From NCBI GenBank assembly GCA_025355505.1, contig JANXZM010000083.1, positions 1 to 64,000 on the forward strand: a DNA stretch of 64,000 nucleotides, in the 5' to 3' direction. Position numbers and translations under genes: made by a program. Every line of letters begins with the position of its first letter. Within the stretch, counting starts at the first letter, position 1. Origin of the DNA: Acidobacteriaceae bacterium. Its GTDB lineage: Bacteria; Acidobacteriota; Terriglobia; Terriglobales; Acidobacteriaceae. The notes below the pieces were generated by a model. That model did not search any database. It was not told where the DNA came from and saw only the letters and a program-made list of their open reading frames with translations. Positions 25,779 to 35,862 of the stretch are shown here, piece by piece.

Positions 25779-27890
25779 ATGATAAAGAAATTTCTGTTTG
25801 CGGTGGGATTGCTGAGTCTGGCGCTGGCTGGTGGTTGCGCGAAGGGCGGCAACGGAACGGGCAATGGAATTACGGTTACTGTTAGCAACGGCAACATTAC
25901 GGCGATCTACCCGACCCAATCTGTAACGTTCAAGGCCACGGTGAACGGCACGACGAATACGACCGTTACGTGGAGTCTGAGCGGCACGGCATGCACGGGC
26001 ACGCCGAATCCGTGCGGGACAATCGACCCGAATACGGGCGTCTACACGGCGCCGGCGACTGCGCCGAATCCGACGAGGGTAACGTTCACGGCGACATCCG
26101 TTGCCGACCAGACGGCGACGGGCGCCCTCCCGTTGGATGTGATCCCGCTCACGGTGGTCGTGACGCCGACAGGGACGCCGACAGCGGTTACGGTCGGGCA
26201 GAATTTGGCGCAGCAGTTCACAGCCGTCGCGGTACCGGACGATGCGCCGCAAACGTTCACCTGGACGTGCACCGGCAACTGCGGAAGCATCGTGCAAGAC
26301 CCAAACATTTCCGGCCTGGCGGTCTACACCGCCCCGGCCTCCAACGGACCCGCGGCGGTGGCGGCGACTTCGACAGTGCCGCAGTCTCCGGCGGGCGTTG
26401 GTCAAGCTAAGGTTATAGTTGCAGCCTCGCGCCTAGGTGTGGGGACTTACGCATTCCAGTTTTCGGGCCATGACAACAGCAGTAACCCCGTCGCTGCGGC
26501 GGGAAGCTTCATTCTGGCCGCAAATGGCACGGTCACGGCGGGAATCGAAGACGTGCTGTCTGCCGGCGGGCCACAGCAGTTCCCTATTGCCTCGGTCAAG
26601 TACGTTCCGCATAACAGCGACAATAACCTGGGGACGCTTACGCTGGCCTTAAATGGGGGACCCACCAACACATACACGGCAGTTCTCACCTCGTCTGGCA
26701 TCCTTCGTATGATCGAGTCCGACAGTGCGGGAACCGGCTCCGGCGTGCTGCAAAAGTCGGCGGCAAATACAGCCTTCAACTCCGGCGCGCAGACATTCGC
26801 ATTCGGATTCACGGGCGTGGACAAGGAGGTGGGGGGCAACCGGGCTGGCTATGTGGGTATGCTGCCGATGGACGGAAGTGGGAACTTCCTCACCGGCGGC
26901 GTGTTTGACACCAATGTAAACGGCACCGACGTGTGCGGCGCGACGCCTTGCAACGTCTCTACTAGCAGCACATACACCCAACCCAGCGCAAACCTCCCCA
27001 CGTGGTGGCAAATGACGCTGAACTCGGTCGCGACACAAAAATTCGACTTCTTTGTTGCTGCCGGGCAAACCAGCAACGCTACCAATCCGCTGACCCTCTA
27101 CGCCATTTCGACGGACACGGTCGATGGCGCTCATCCGGCACTTTCCGGATCCATGGTCTACCAGTTCCCGATGACATACAACAACCTGGCCTTAGGGGGC
27201 ACATCCGTTTCAAATCTGACGGGAAAGAACGCGAATGTCTCGCTGACACTCGGCACCACCGATGGCACGTCGGACGGATCAGGTCTGGGGGGCTTCTCGG
27301 GGAACTTCGACCAGAACAATAACGGAACGATTCTCTCGGTGGCCTCATTCGCGTACAAGTACGGAGCAACCGTTGGCAGCAACGGACGATACACCTTCCA
27401 GATGCTGGGCAACCCGAATGCGAACCCGGTGGTAGCGCCGCTTACGTTCGTTTTGTATGCCAGCGGGGCGAATCGTGGTTTTCTGCTCGATCCGTCCAGT
27501 TTGGCGGTGATAACCGGGACTATGGACCCGCAGCCAACGAAAGCGATCTTCTACGCCAATACGGAGATGCCGGGTACCTATGCGGCAGCGACGACCAGCA
27601 ACAGCAACTCCACTCTTGTATCGCCGGTGGTTCAGAACCTGTTACTCACGTCGCCCGGAGGAGGGGTGTTCAACGTCGAAGGAACACAGAACCCCAGCAG
27701 CAAAACTGTGACTGGCACGTACAACATTACCAGCGGCGGCACGGGCACAATCACGCTAACCGCTCCGGCGGCTTCGACGAATGTGATTTACGCCATCGGC
27801 TTCGACGTTACACATTCGGTGGTCACCGACTTCATGATGATGGGGAAGACTAGCGGAACACCAAGCGCCATCATTTTCGCGCAGCAGTAA
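25779..27890 (+). CDS. Large secreted lipoprotein with Ig-like repeats
   Basis: A 703-residue lipoprotein. Signal peptide MIKKFLFAVGLLSLALAGGC ends in a lipobox with the acylated Cys at 20. Then come two bacterial Ig-like segments (about 28-115 and 118-205; AVTVGQNLAQQFTAVAV, FTWTCTGNCGSI) with paired cysteines, followed by three repeats of a beta-rich module beginning GTYAFQFSGHD, GRYTFQMLG and GTYAAATTS. Such modular lipoproteins are typical of acidobacterial cell surfaces. Likely outer-membrane or extracellular. Its ligand or role is unknown. Confidence 0.75.
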   Translation: MIKKFLFAVGLLSLALAGGCAKGGNGTGNGITVTVSNGNITAIYPTQSVTFKATVNGTTNTTVTWSLSGTACTGTPNPCGTIDPNTGVYTAPATAPNPTRVTFTATSVADQTATGALPLDVIPLTVVVTPTGTPTAVTVGQNLAQQFTAVAVPDDAPQTFTWTCTGNCGSIVQDPNISGLAVYTAPASNGPAAVAATSTVPQSPAGVGQAKVIVAASRLGVGTYAFQFSGHDNSSNPVAAAGSFILAANGTVTAGIEDVLSAGGPQQFPIASVKYVPHNSDNNLGTLTLALNGGPTNTYTAVLTSSGILRMIESDSAGTGSGVLQKSAANTAFNSGAQTFAFGFTGVDKEVGGNRAGYVGMLPMDGSGNFLTGGVFDTNVNGTDVCGATPCNVSTSSTYTQPSANLPTWWQMTLNSVATQKFDFFVAAGQTSNATNPLTLYAISTDTVDGAHPALSGSMVYQFPMTYNNLALGGTSVSNLTGKNANVSLTLGTTDGTSDGSGLGGFSGNFDQNNNGTILSVASFAYKYGATVGSNGRYTFQMLGNPNANPVVAPLTFVLYASGANRGFLLDPSSLAVITGTMDPQPTKAIFYANTEMPGTYAAATTSNSNSTLVSPVVQNLLLTSPGGGVFNVEGTQNPSSKTVTGTYNITSGGTGTITLTAPAASTNVIYAIGFDVTHSVVTDFMMMGKTSGTPSAIIFAQQ

Positions 27891-27913
27891 GGATTAAAGA
27901 AGAAAGAGGTCGT

Positions 27914-27939
27914 GTAGGGACGGGCGGCCTCGCCCGTCC
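27914..27939. repeat. GTAG-tagged hairpin, GGACGGGCG family
   Basis: GTAG is followed by GGACGGGCG-GCCT-CGCCCGTCC. The tag and the hairpin geometry match the RAYT-associated REPs, although the stem sequence differs. Confidence 0.6.
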
Positions 27940-27999
27940 AAGCCGAATAGGGCTCGGCCTCGCCGGCAGCAGCACCCCAATTCAGGGCGCGCAAGAATT

Positions 28000-30270
28000 C
28001 TACTTCTCGCGAATCACAGTCTTTGCCGTGGCGAGATTGTCAAAGCGGTCGTAGGACCTAACCACGACAACGTGGTCATTGCCAGTAGTGTCCGCCATCG
28101 GAGCGGGCGCAGCTTCTGGTTGCGGCACGGCGGCGCGAAAGTCGTAGTCTTCCGTTTTGGAATCGGACAACTGGCCGACCGGCTCGATGAACTGCCATTC
28201 GCCGCCGTCCAGCGAGTACTCGGCGCGCTTGATTGGGGAAAACGAATCGCTGGCGCGGAAGCGCACGTGGAGCTGCTTGCCAATCTGTTTTCCATCGAGA
28301 GTGGCAGTCAGGTTCGCGATGACCGGAGCGGTAGTATCGACTTCGAAGCGGCTGCTGACACGTTCGGCGTAGAGGGCTTCTCCGGGCGAATGCGAGGGCG
28401 CATCGGAGGCAACGACCTTCACGGTGTAGCCACCGTCGGGGAGAAGACTGGCGTCGAAAGAATAGTAGCGATCGCCGAGGTTGGTCTTCAGCAGGAGCCA
28501 GCGCGACTCGCCGTCTCCGCGGTAGTAGACGGAGTAGACGAGCTGATCGTCGTTGTCGTCATGCGCCTGCCAGCGGATGCCGATCGAGTCGCGGTCGCGC
28601 ACGGCGGGCGGAGGAGGATCGAAGCGCGGCTGCCCGGGAGCGGGGGGCTCGCTGCCCGTCACATGCGGAACCGGCTGATAGTGGAAACCGGGCTGCACGG
28701 TGATGTCGTCCACTTCGGGAGCAACGTTTTTGGGCAGGTAGTTCAGCAAGACGGCGTCAAGGCGAGCGGCGGGATTGGCGGCATGGAGCACGGACTTCCA
28801 CTGCACGAAGCGGGCGGGCGGAACTTTGAGTTCGGAGCCAGCGGCCAGATCGACGGGCGTCCAAGGACTCCAGTTGCGGTCGGGATTGTCGACATTGCCG
28901 CTGCGCGCATAGAACTCGAGGTTGGAATTAGCGGCGGAATTGCCGGAGATGCGGACGCCGGCGCGCCCCCAGAGGGAAAAGACGCGCGCGTCGAAGACAT
29001 CGCTTTCGTAGGTGCCTTCCGACTCGAGACGAGAACCGAGGATGAAAATTTTTCCGAGGTTGCTGCCGGAGGCGTAGAGTCCTCCGCCGGGCGCGGCGGC
29101 GAAGGCGGTGATTTGGGTGGCGCTGGCTTTGATGAGATCGGTGAAATCGTCAACGCCGTTGATGGCGAAAATGTGACCGCGATTGCCGGTGCCGGCGAGG
29201 AGGCGCCCGTGCTGATCGAAGCCGAGAGCGTAGACGAGATCTTCGCGGGAACTCCACAAGCGAGACGGGGCGCCATCGGGCGCGATGCGATAAATCTCGG
29301 AGCCGCCGGTGGCGCCGAGTCCGGGAGCGGGAAAGGGCGTCGTCATCATGGGCACGGCCGGAGCTGGGGTAATGGAGATATTGCCGCCGAGTGCGGGCGG
29401 GTTCTGCGGTGAAGCGAGGATGATGCCCATTTGCGGTGTGGTGGCGCCGGGGCGCTTTTCTCCCACAGCGGCGGCATAGATGTTGCCGGCGCCGTCGATG
29501 GCGAGCGCGGTAATTTCTTTCTTGGGCGCGCTGTAGAGAACGAACGCTTCGCCATTCGGCGCGATGCGATAGACCAGACCGCTGCCATCGGAGCCGGCAA
29601 TGAGGTTGCCTTTGGGATCGAGTGCAAGAACGCGAATGTGGACTTCATCGCTCTTGAACAAGAGCGAATGCTGGCGGTTGGGGCTGACTTTATAGATTTC
29701 GCCGTGATCGCCGGTGGCGACATAGAGCGCGCCTGCATTGTCGAGAACGATGTCCCAGATGTACTTGGAACCAGGATCGAAATAGGTGGACGCGCTCCAG
29801 GAGGCTTTCGGATTGGCCTTCGCGCCTTTCGCGGGTTCGAGGCGCGGAGGTTCGAGGCGATACACCTTGCCGTCGGGGGCCGTGGCAGCATAGACGATGC
29901 CACTCTTGTCGACGACCACGGTCTGCACCTGCAATTCCTGGGGCTCGAAGATGGTGGTGGTTTGACCATCCGGCGTGATGCGATAGACGCGGGCCGGAGA
30001 TCCAGCGGCGGCGTAGATGTTGCCCGCGGAATCGGAGGCGATCGACCAGATGTAGGTTGAGGGCGTGGTCGCAAGCGACTTGAAAGCCGGAGCAAGTTCA
30101 AGGCCGCCCTCGCTGCGCAGGGCGATACCTTTGGCGGTGCCCTTGGTCAGTTCTTCGAACTTGGATTGTTCCCAGGTGCGGGTGCCCTCGGCTGGGGCGA
30201 AGGTGGAAAGCGCGAAGGTGGAAAGAGTAAGTGCCGATAGTAGAGCGAGCGTCTTACGAGCCAAAGTCAT
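28000..30270 (-). CDS. Secreted beta-propeller protein with C-terminal Fn3-like region
   Basis: A 756-residue exported protein. Signal peptide at 1-27 (MTLARKTLALLSALTLSTFA). Residues about 65-420 contain repeated blades of the form GNIYAAAGSPARVYRITPDG, IYKVSPN and LVYRIAPNGE, an NHL/SMP-30-like propeller. The later part has a laminin/discoidin-like beta segment and a Fn3-type region with IGIRWQAHDDNDDQLVYSVY. Likely periplasmic or surface binding protein. No catalytic residues can be named. Confidence 0.7.
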   Translation of the reverse strand: MTLARKTLALLSALTLSTFALSTFAPAEGTRTWEQSKFEELTKGTAKGIALRSEGGLELAPAFKSLATTPSTYIWSIASDSAGNIYAAAGSPARVYRITPDGQTTTIFEPQELQVQTVVVDKSGIVYAATAPDGKVYRLEPPRLEPAKGAKANPKASWSASTYFDPGSKYIWDIVLDNAGALYVATGDHGEIYKVSPNRQHSLLFKSDEVHIRVLALDPKGNLIAGSDGSGLVYRIAPNGEAFVLYSAPKKEITALAIDGAGNIYAAAVGEKRPGATTPQMGIILASPQNPPALGGNISITPAPAVPMMTTPFPAPGLGATGGSEIYRIAPDGAPSRLWSSREDLVYALGFDQHGRLLAGTGNRGHIFAINGVDDFTDLIKASATQITAFAAAPGGGLYASGSNLGKIFILGSRLESEGTYESDVFDARVFSLWGRAGVRISGNSAANSNLEFYARSGNVDNPDRNWSPWTPVDLAAGSELKVPPARFVQWKSVLHAANPAARLDAVLLNYLPKNVAPEVDDITVQPGFHYQPVPHVTGSEPPAPGQPRFDPPPPAVRDRDSIGIRWQAHDDNDDQLVYSVYYRGDGESRWLLLKTNLGDRYYSFDASLLPDGGYTVKVVASDAPSHSPGEALYAERVSSRFEVDTTAPVIANLTATLDGKQIGKQLHVRFRASDSFSPIKRAEYSLDGGEWQFIEPVGQLSDSKTEDYDFRAAVPQPEAAPAPMADTTGNDHVVVVRSYDRFDNLATAKTVIREK

Positions 30271-30325
30271 ACCTCGGTTCTTGATAACTATGTCCCCGAT
30301 AGAGTTATTGTCTTGTTGATGGAGA

Positions 30326-30389
30326 GCCGGGCGCCCTCGCCCGGCCAGAGGGACGCCTGCAAGCCGGGCGGGGACGCCCGGCGCTCCAC
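30326..30389. repeat. Pair of GC-rich palindromes
   Basis: GCCGGGCG-CCCT-CGCCCGGC at 30326-30345 and an inverted relative at 30363-30389 ending GCTCCAC (tag GTGGAG on the minus strand). They lie between two convergentless minus-strand genes, just after the S55 gene. Confidence 0.55.
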
Positions 30390-30401
30390 TTACAGCGCGA
30401 G

Positions 30402-32225
30402 CTACTTGATGCTAATCGTCAGCATCTGCGCTCCGGAAACGACATAGTCGAGCGAATCGGTGGAAGCTTCGCTGACCGAGGATTCACCGAGCACGATCAT
30501 GTCCTGGGTGCCGCGCATGTTGTCCATGACGTTCATGACGGAAAGCGGGAGGGTCGGCATCACTTTGTCGGCGACCATGGCTTCGGGATCGGAGCCGAGA
30601 AGCGAAACATAGACGCGATCGTTGGCGCGCTCGCGGTTCAGCAATGCGATGGTTGGCGCCAGGCCCAGACCACGGTTCATCATCGGCGTGGCGCGGTGCA
30701 TGCGGTCGAGCGTGTCTCCGTCGCTGACCAGGATGCGCAGCGGTCCCTTGGAAATGGAGGTCGGGATGCGGATGGGAATCTGGCGCACGAGGCGCTCGCC
30801 ACGATAGGGACGAATGACGGTCTCCACCACAATCTGGTCGCCGGGACGAGCTTCGGTCATATCGGTGCGGGCAGCTTCGAGGCGCGCGGAGCGGCGTTCG
30901 CGGACAAGATCGAAATCGAGCTTCACGCCCTGCACGTCGGGAGCGTCGAAGGGATTGCCATAGATGCGTCCAAAGCGCTCGCCGATGGTGGCAGCGGCCA
31001 AAGCCGCCGCGGGCTGCCCGTTGTCTTGCGGGGCAAACATGTTCCTTAGCGTTACGTCGGGATAGCCCTTCACGCTGAGGACGCCATTCATGCGGTAAGT
31101 AATGTCCTCGCCGTATTCGTTGGTGCCGTGGAGCGCGTTAAATACAGTTGCCATCATGGCCAGCGGGCTGAGCCTCGCGTTGTTGAGAACCTCGTAATGG
31201 AATTCTTTTGTGGCTGCGCCACTGCGCAGAGCGACAGTCACGGGAATCATCTTGGACTCCCGCCCCGGCACGCCCATAATGCCGTTCTGGCGGTCTTGCA
31301 CGAACGCGCCAATCGTCTCAGTCGTGTTGACGATCTTGAACGCATTCAGTGGTGAAGGCAGGGTGGCCAGCACCCTGGCCTTGGTCATGGGGAGGTCCAC
31401 TTCGCCAAACTGCAAGAGCGGATGTCCGCAGGCCAGCAAGCGCTGCGGATCAACGTAAGTGACGGTGCAAGTGGCGGCAATATCCATATCGCCACGAACC
31501 AACACGGCGCTGACGGCGGATCCTGCCTCGATGGGCTCCGGTTGTTTGCGATCGCTCCGAGAGCCGATGCCCATCACCGGAACGATGCCCAGCGCGGCGA
31601 ATTGGGGCGCGTAGCGCTGCAAGGTCTCGTTAGAAAAGCCGTTGAACACGAGAGGAGTCTCGATGGGCTTCAGGTAGTTGCTGTAGTTCTGGGCCGGGAG
31701 GGCCGCAGTTTCGCCGGGGCTCGCAGTTTGGGTGGCTTCGCTCAGGCCGGGAAGACTGGCATGCATCGGGGCCGGGGCCGGTCGGCGATCCAGGGCGTTA
31801 ATCTCCAACATCTCTTCGATCGGCGTCACACCCGCGATCGGTTCCTTGGAGAATTCGCCGATGCGGAAGGCCAGCGCGCCCGCCAGCTTGCCGTCGAAAT
31901 AGACCGGGCTGCCGCTCATGCCGGCAACCACGCCGGTATATTCAGGCTTGGCACCGTGCAGACGGACCAGAATAATGTCGCCCTTGGGACCGTTCACGTT
32001 GCGCATCACGCCCAGAACTTCCACGTCCATGGATTCGGGTTTGACGCCCTGGAAAACGGTGAGCGCGGTACCTTTCATACCTTCGTGGATCTGATCGAGC
32101 GGGATGATGGCCGGAGCAACGATGACCGCCGCTGGCCGTTCCTGTGCAGGAAGGTTTTGTGCGGCAACCCAGACGGAGGACGACAAACACAAAAGGGCGG
32201 CGAGTGAGCTGGTGGCTGTTCTCAT
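30402..32225 (-). CDS. Secreted SpoIVB-like (peptidase S55) protein
   Basis: A 607-residue protein with a signal peptide (1-22). The S55 domain starts at IIPLDQIHEGMKGTALTVF and contains the putative nucleophile in VVAGMSGSPVYFDGKLAGAL, preceded by DIILVRL, and the conserved LLACGHPLLQFG. In Bacillus, SpoIVB is a signalling serine protease; in Acidobacteriota such proteins are common, without sporulation. The C-terminal half is beta-rich with no recognised domain. Exported; substrate unknown. Confidence 0.8.
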   Translation of the reverse strand: MRTATSSLAALLCLSSSVWVAAQNLPAQERPAAVIVAPAIIPLDQIHEGMKGTALTVFQGVKPESMDVEVLGVMRNVNGPKGDIILVRLHGAKPEYTGVVAGMSGSPVYFDGKLAGALAFRIGEFSKEPIAGVTPIEEMLEINALDRRPAPAPMHASLPGLSEATQTASPGETAALPAQNYSNYLKPIETPLVFNGFSNETLQRYAPQFAALGIVPVMGIGSRSDRKQPEPIEAGSAVSAVLVRGDMDIAATCTVTYVDPQRLLACGHPLLQFGEVDLPMTKARVLATLPSPLNAFKIVNTTETIGAFVQDRQNGIMGVPGRESKMIPVTVALRSGAATKEFHYEVLNNARLSPLAMMATVFNALHGTNEYGEDITYRMNGVLSVKGYPDVTLRNMFAPQDNGQPAAALAAATIGERFGRIYGNPFDAPDVQGVKLDFDLVRERRSARLEAARTDMTEARPGDQIVVETVIRPYRGERLVRQIPIRIPTSISKGPLRILVSDGDTLDRMHRATPMMNRGLGLAPTIALLNRERANDRVYVSLLGSDPEAMVADKVMPTLPLSVMNVMDNMRGTQDMIVLGESSVSEASTDSLDYVVSGAQMLTISIK

Positions 32226-32389
32226 GAATGGCCCCGAAGGTCGCAGAATGACCTTGTTACTTGTTTAGACTCCGCGTGCTATCAGAAGGCTTTGCCAGGA
32301 GAGGCGGCGTTTATTAAAAGGCCCGCAAAATATTCCAACCGCAGAGTGCTTGCATCTATACTAGCATAGGAGTTTTTGAGGACTTTCCC

Positions 32390-33604
32390 ATGATTTTTGG
32401 CGAACTTAGCGGGCAAAACCGGGTGCAGGCGACTTCCCGTAAGCGTTTGATCCTACTGGCACTTGTTCTTTTCTGGATGGCGGTCGCGCCTTTTTCGGAG
32501 CAGGCCCAGTCTCAAGATACGTCGCAGCCGCCCCCGGCGAATCCGAACAAGCAGGAGGCTCCACCGGCAGCCGGTGGGCCGCAGAACGACGTGGGGCCGT
32601 ATGTGATTCCCAAGAAGAAGGAAGAGGCACCGCCGGCGGCGCCTGAAAAACCGAAAAAGATCGAGAACATGCCCAACTACTCGATCAGCGTACAGGTGCC
32701 GCTGGTGAACCTGGATGTGCTGGTGACCACCAAGGACGGCCAGACAATCCCGGGGCTGAAGCAAGAGAATTTTAAGATCATGGAAGATGGCGCGGCGCAG
32801 AAGATTTCGACCTTCAATCAGAGCAAGGCCCCGATTACGGCCGTGCTGCTGGTGGAGTTTGCCTCCACGAATTATTCTTTCATGGTCGAAGCCTTGAATG
32901 CGTCATACGCATTCGCGAACACCCTGCAGAAAGATGACTGGATCGCGGTTATCTCCTATGACATGAAGCCGCAAATTCTCGCGGATTTCACCCAGGACAA
33001 GCGGGCTGTTAACGCGGCGCTGAACCAGTTGCGGATGCCGGGGTTCGCGGAAACCAACTTGTTCGACGCCACGTTCGACACGCTGGACCGACTCGACCGC
33101 ATCGAGGGCAAGAAATATATCATTCTCGTCACGACCGGCGTGGACACCTTCAGCAAGCTTAACCTGGATCAGATTCTCAAGAAGATCAAATCCACGAAGG
33201 ATGTCACGATCTACCCCATCAGTGTCGGTTTCGCGGCCCGCGAATATTGCGAGGTACATCATTGCCGAACCCGCGGGATAATACCCGTCGGCAACATGGA
33301 CTATTTGCAAGCGGACAACGAGATGAAGACGTTCGCAAGCTTGACCGGAGGCCGCGCCTACTTCCCTCGTTTCCAAGGCGAGTTGCCCGAGATATTTAAC
33401 GAGGTCGGGTCGGACATCCGCAACCAGTACAACATCAGTTATCACCCAACCAACAGCAAGCTCGATGGCACTTACCGCAAGCTGAAAGTCGAACTTCAGG
33501 CGCCGGACGGAGGTCCGCTAAAGATTCACGACCAGAAGGGCAAGGACGTGAAAGTCATCGTTTACGCGCGCGAAGGGTACATGGCAAAGCACACGGTGGA
33601 GTAG
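32390..33604 (+). CDS. Secreted VWFA-related protein (acidobacterial type)
   Basis: A 404-residue protein. An N-terminal transmembrane/signal segment (LILLALVLFWMAVAPF), a Pro/Lys-rich linker, then the conserved VPLVNLDVLVTTKDGQ...LKQENFKIMEDG segment and a VWFA fold (about 145-340). The metal-binding DxSxS motif is replaced by LLVEFASTNYS, so a standard MIDAS site is missing. C-terminal Fn-like strand region YNISYHPTN...YRKLKVEL. Such proteins are numerous in Acidobacteriota; function unknown. Confidence 0.8.
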   Translation: MIFGELSGQNRVQATSRKRLILLALVLFWMAVAPFSEQAQSQDTSQPPPANPNKQEAPPAAGGPQNDVGPYVIPKKKEEAPPAAPEKPKKIENMPNYSISVQVPLVNLDVLVTTKDGQTIPGLKQENFKIMEDGAAQKISTFNQSKAPITAVLLVEFASTNYSFMVEALNASYAFANTLQKDDWIAVISYDMKPQILADFTQDKRAVNAALNQLRMPGFAETNLFDATFDTLDRLDRIEGKKYIILVTTGVDTFSKLNLDQILKKIKSTKDVTIYPISVGFAAREYCEVHHCRTRGIIPVGNMDYLQADNEMKTFASLTGGRAYFPRFQGELPEIFNEVGSDIRNQYNISYHPTNSKLDGTYRKLKVELQAPDGGPLKIHDQKGKDVKVIVYAREGYMAKHTVE

Positions 33605-33616
33605 ACGGGAGTGCCA

Positions 33617-33690
33617 TAACCACCAAGGACACGAAGGAAACCCCGAGTTGGGATTGGTTGCTGTGCGCGCCTTCGTGGCCTTGGTGGTTA
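33617..33690. repeat. Imperfect inverted repeat before purB
   Basis: TAACCACCAAGGACACGAAG (33617 on) pairs with CTTCGTGGCCTTGGTGGTTA (ending 33690), with a loop of about 33 bases. This is a widespread intergenic repeat and could form a long hairpin upstream of purB. Confidence 0.6.
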
Positions 33691-33779
33691 ATGAAATTTG
33701 GACACTACCCGACACTCCACACTGCACACATTGGCCCGCCTGATTTACAATCCCCAGTTCCCCCACAGGAGAGAGCGCC

Positions 33780-35129
33780 GTGATCCCACGCTATACCCGG
33801 CCCGAGATGGCTCGCATCTGGAGCGATGAAAACCGCTTCCGCACATGGCTCGCGGTGGAAGTGGCCGCAACTGAAACGCTGGCGGCGGCGGGCATTGTGC
33901 CGAAAGAAGCCGCCAAGGCGATCCATGCGCGCGCCGACTTCAACGTCGGCCGCATCTTCGAGATTGAAGCCGAGGTCAAACACGATGTCATCGCCTTTAC
34001 CACGGCAGTGGCGGAGATTGTTGGCCCGCACGCCCGCTGGTTCCACTATGGCCTGACCTCGAACGATGTGGTCGACACGGCGCAGGCGTTACTGATCCAG
34101 CAAGCTTCGGCGCTGATCGCCGGCGACCTGGAGCGTCTGGCCGAAGTGCTTGAGCGCCGTGCCTGGGAGTTTAAGGATACGCCGATGATTGGGCGGACAC
34201 ATGGCATGCACGCCGAGCCCATCACCTTTGGCTTCAAGATCGCCAACTGGTATTCGGAGTCGCAGCGCAACATCGCGCGCTTCAAGGCGGCCGCCGAAGA
34301 TCTGCGTGTGGGCAAGTTCTCGGGCGCGGTAGGAACGTTTGCCCACCTCACGCCCAAACTCGAAGAGAAGATGTGCGCGCGCCTGGGATTGAAGGCTGCC
34401 GCGGTGTCGTCGCAAGTGATTCAGCGCGACCGCCATGCCCATTACCTGGCGACGCTGGCCACGATGGCGTCGACGCTCGACAAGATCGCGACTGAAATCC
34501 GGCACCTGCAGCGCACCGAAGTCCGCGAGGCCGAGGAATACTTCAGCGAAAAGCAGAAGGGCTCGTCGGCCATGCCGCACAAGCGCAATCCCGTTACCTG
34601 CGAACAGATTAGCGGATTGGCGCGCGTGGTGCGTTCGAACGCGCAAGCCGGATTTGAGAATGTCGCGCTGTGGCACGAGCGCGATATTTCGCACTCCTCG
34701 GCCGAGCGCATTATCATTCCGGACTCGACCACGCTCGCCGACTACCTGCTGAACAAGACGGCGAACCTGATCGAGACCATGTACGTCTATCCCGCGCGCA
34801 TGATGGCGAACCTGGAGAGCACGCGGGGCCTGGTCTACAGCGGACAGTTGTTGCTTGACCTGGTCGAGAGCGGGGTTTCGCGCGAGGACGCGTATCGCCT
34901 GGTGCAGAATCGCGCCATGCGTGCGTGGAAAGAGGATCTCGACTTCCACGAGCTGGTGGTGAACGATCCTGAAATTCGCGGACGAGTGCCGCGGGCGGAG
35001 ATCGAACACGCCTTCGACCTGAAGCGGCAGCTTAAGAACATCGACAAGATTTTTGCGCGGGTATTTCCACGCAGATTGGCCGCGAGAGTGACAGCGAAAC
35101 GACAAAAAGCACGCCAGCGAAAAGCCTAG
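33780..35129 (+). CDS. purB: Adenylosuccinate lyase
   Basis: Catalyses two steps of purine synthesis: SAICAR to AICAR plus fumarate, and adenylosuccinate to AMP plus fumarate. The 449-residue product starts at GTG 33780 behind AGGAGAG. Visible are the N-terminal helices, catalytic-region HYGLTSNDVVDTA, GRTHGMHAEP and the fumarase/ASL signature GSSAMPHKRNP. Length and motifs match the short bacterial PurB type. Intact, cytoplasmic, and not in an operon here. Confidence 0.95.
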   Translation: MIPRYTRPEMARIWSDENRFRTWLAVEVAATETLAAAGIVPKEAAKAIHARADFNVGRIFEIEAEVKHDVIAFTTAVAEIVGPHARWFHYGLTSNDVVDTAQALLIQQASALIAGDLERLAEVLERRAWEFKDTPMIGRTHGMHAEPITFGFKIANWYSESQRNIARFKAAAEDLRVGKFSGAVGTFAHLTPKLEEKMCARLGLKAAAVSSQVIQRDRHAHYLATLATMASTLDKIATEIRHLQRTEVREAEEYFSEKQKGSSAMPHKRNPVTCEQISGLARVVRSNAQAGFENVALWHERDISHSSAERIIIPDSTTLADYLLNKTANLIETMYVYPARMMANLESTRGLVYSGQLLLDLVESGVSREDAYRLVQNRAMRAWKEDLDFHELVVNDPEIRGRVPRAEIEHAFDLKRQLKNIDKIFARVFPRRLAARVTAKRQKARQRKA

Positions 35130-35147
35130 CGGCGGTTCTGAATGAAG

Positions 35148-35519
35148 CTACTTTTGGCAAATTGCTGGATAAGGATTGTATTCCGCAATCTGTGCGCCAT
35201 GGAGCGAATAACAGCGGTCCGTTCCCATCGCGGGTTTCACGATTAAGGTATACGTGGCGTTTGGATCGAGCGGCGGCGGTGCGGTCCATCCCTGAAAGCC
35301 AGCGGGCGGAACTCCGTAGGCGAATTCCAACTGCTTCGGGGGAAATCGCCGAACCTCTGTCCACTCGATGGACCACACCAATTCGGCATCGCCTCCGCTC
35401 CGCGCGGATGCCGGGCGCTCCGGGCGAAGAACCTTCAGTCCCCAGAATCCTGCCGGCCCTCGCACCTGAAACCTCAGAGGCGTTGCAGCTTCGGCCGCTA
35501 TGTATAGCGGCCATCCCAC
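35148..35519 (-). CDS. Hypothetical protein, translationally coupled to an upstream membrane protein
   Basis: A 123-residue product from GTG 35517-35519, within the end of the gene at 35498. It is beta-rich (TPLRFQVRGPAGFWGLKVL, ELVWSIEWTEVRRFPP) and ends AEYNPYPAICQK. No family recognised. The open frame extends further upstream, but that part is out of phase with a better membrane gene. It may instead be the second half of one frameshifted gene. Confidence 0.4.
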   Translation of the reverse strand: MGWPLYIAAEAATPLRFQVRGPAGFWGLKVLRPERPASARSGGDAELVWSIEWTEVRRFPPKQLEFAYGVPPAGFQGWTAPPPLDPNATYTLIVKPAMGTDRCYSLHGAQIAEYNPYPAICQK

Positions 35520-35779
35520 ACCGTTAGCTCTCCGAACAGGAATAGGACGGGCAGAGAAAGAAAGACCGCAAGTACCGCGCGACCGCGAGTGCACGATCTC
35601 CACAAGTCGCGTAAAAAAAGGCCAGCGGAAGCGGCTAGTAACAGAAAAATCAATGGAAGGAGCTTGAAGCCCCAATTGCTGAACCTCGGATACAAGAAGC
35701 TGCCGAATACCATCGTCGCCAGAAGAAGGTTAACGAGGGCCACAATCGCTGAGTTCTGGAGTCTGCTGGATAAGCTCAC
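35498..35779 (-). CDS. Small membrane protein
   Basis: A 93-residue product from GTG 35779 with about three hydrophobic segments (IVALVNLLLATMVFGSFLY, LLPLIFLLLAASAGLFL, AVLAVFLSLPVLFLFGEL). Its end overlaps the next minus-strand gene by 22 bases. No family recognised. Confidence 0.45.
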   Translation of the reverse strand: MSLSSRLQNSAIVALVNLLLATMVFGSFLYPRFSNWGFKLLPLIFLLLAASAGLFLRDLWRSCTRGRAVLAVFLSLPVLFLFGELTVWDGRYT

Positions 35780-35862
35780 AAAATCAATCTTGGCTCCCTG
35801 TCAAAGGTTCGTCCAATAACATTAGTAATCCGCCAACGCACAAAACAGAGTCGCCAATCGCG

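Noticed and set aside
28072-29412. A 446-codon plus-strand frame opposite the beta-propeller gene
   Set aside because: Shadow frame with no domain pattern; the minus-strand protein has signal peptide and repeats.
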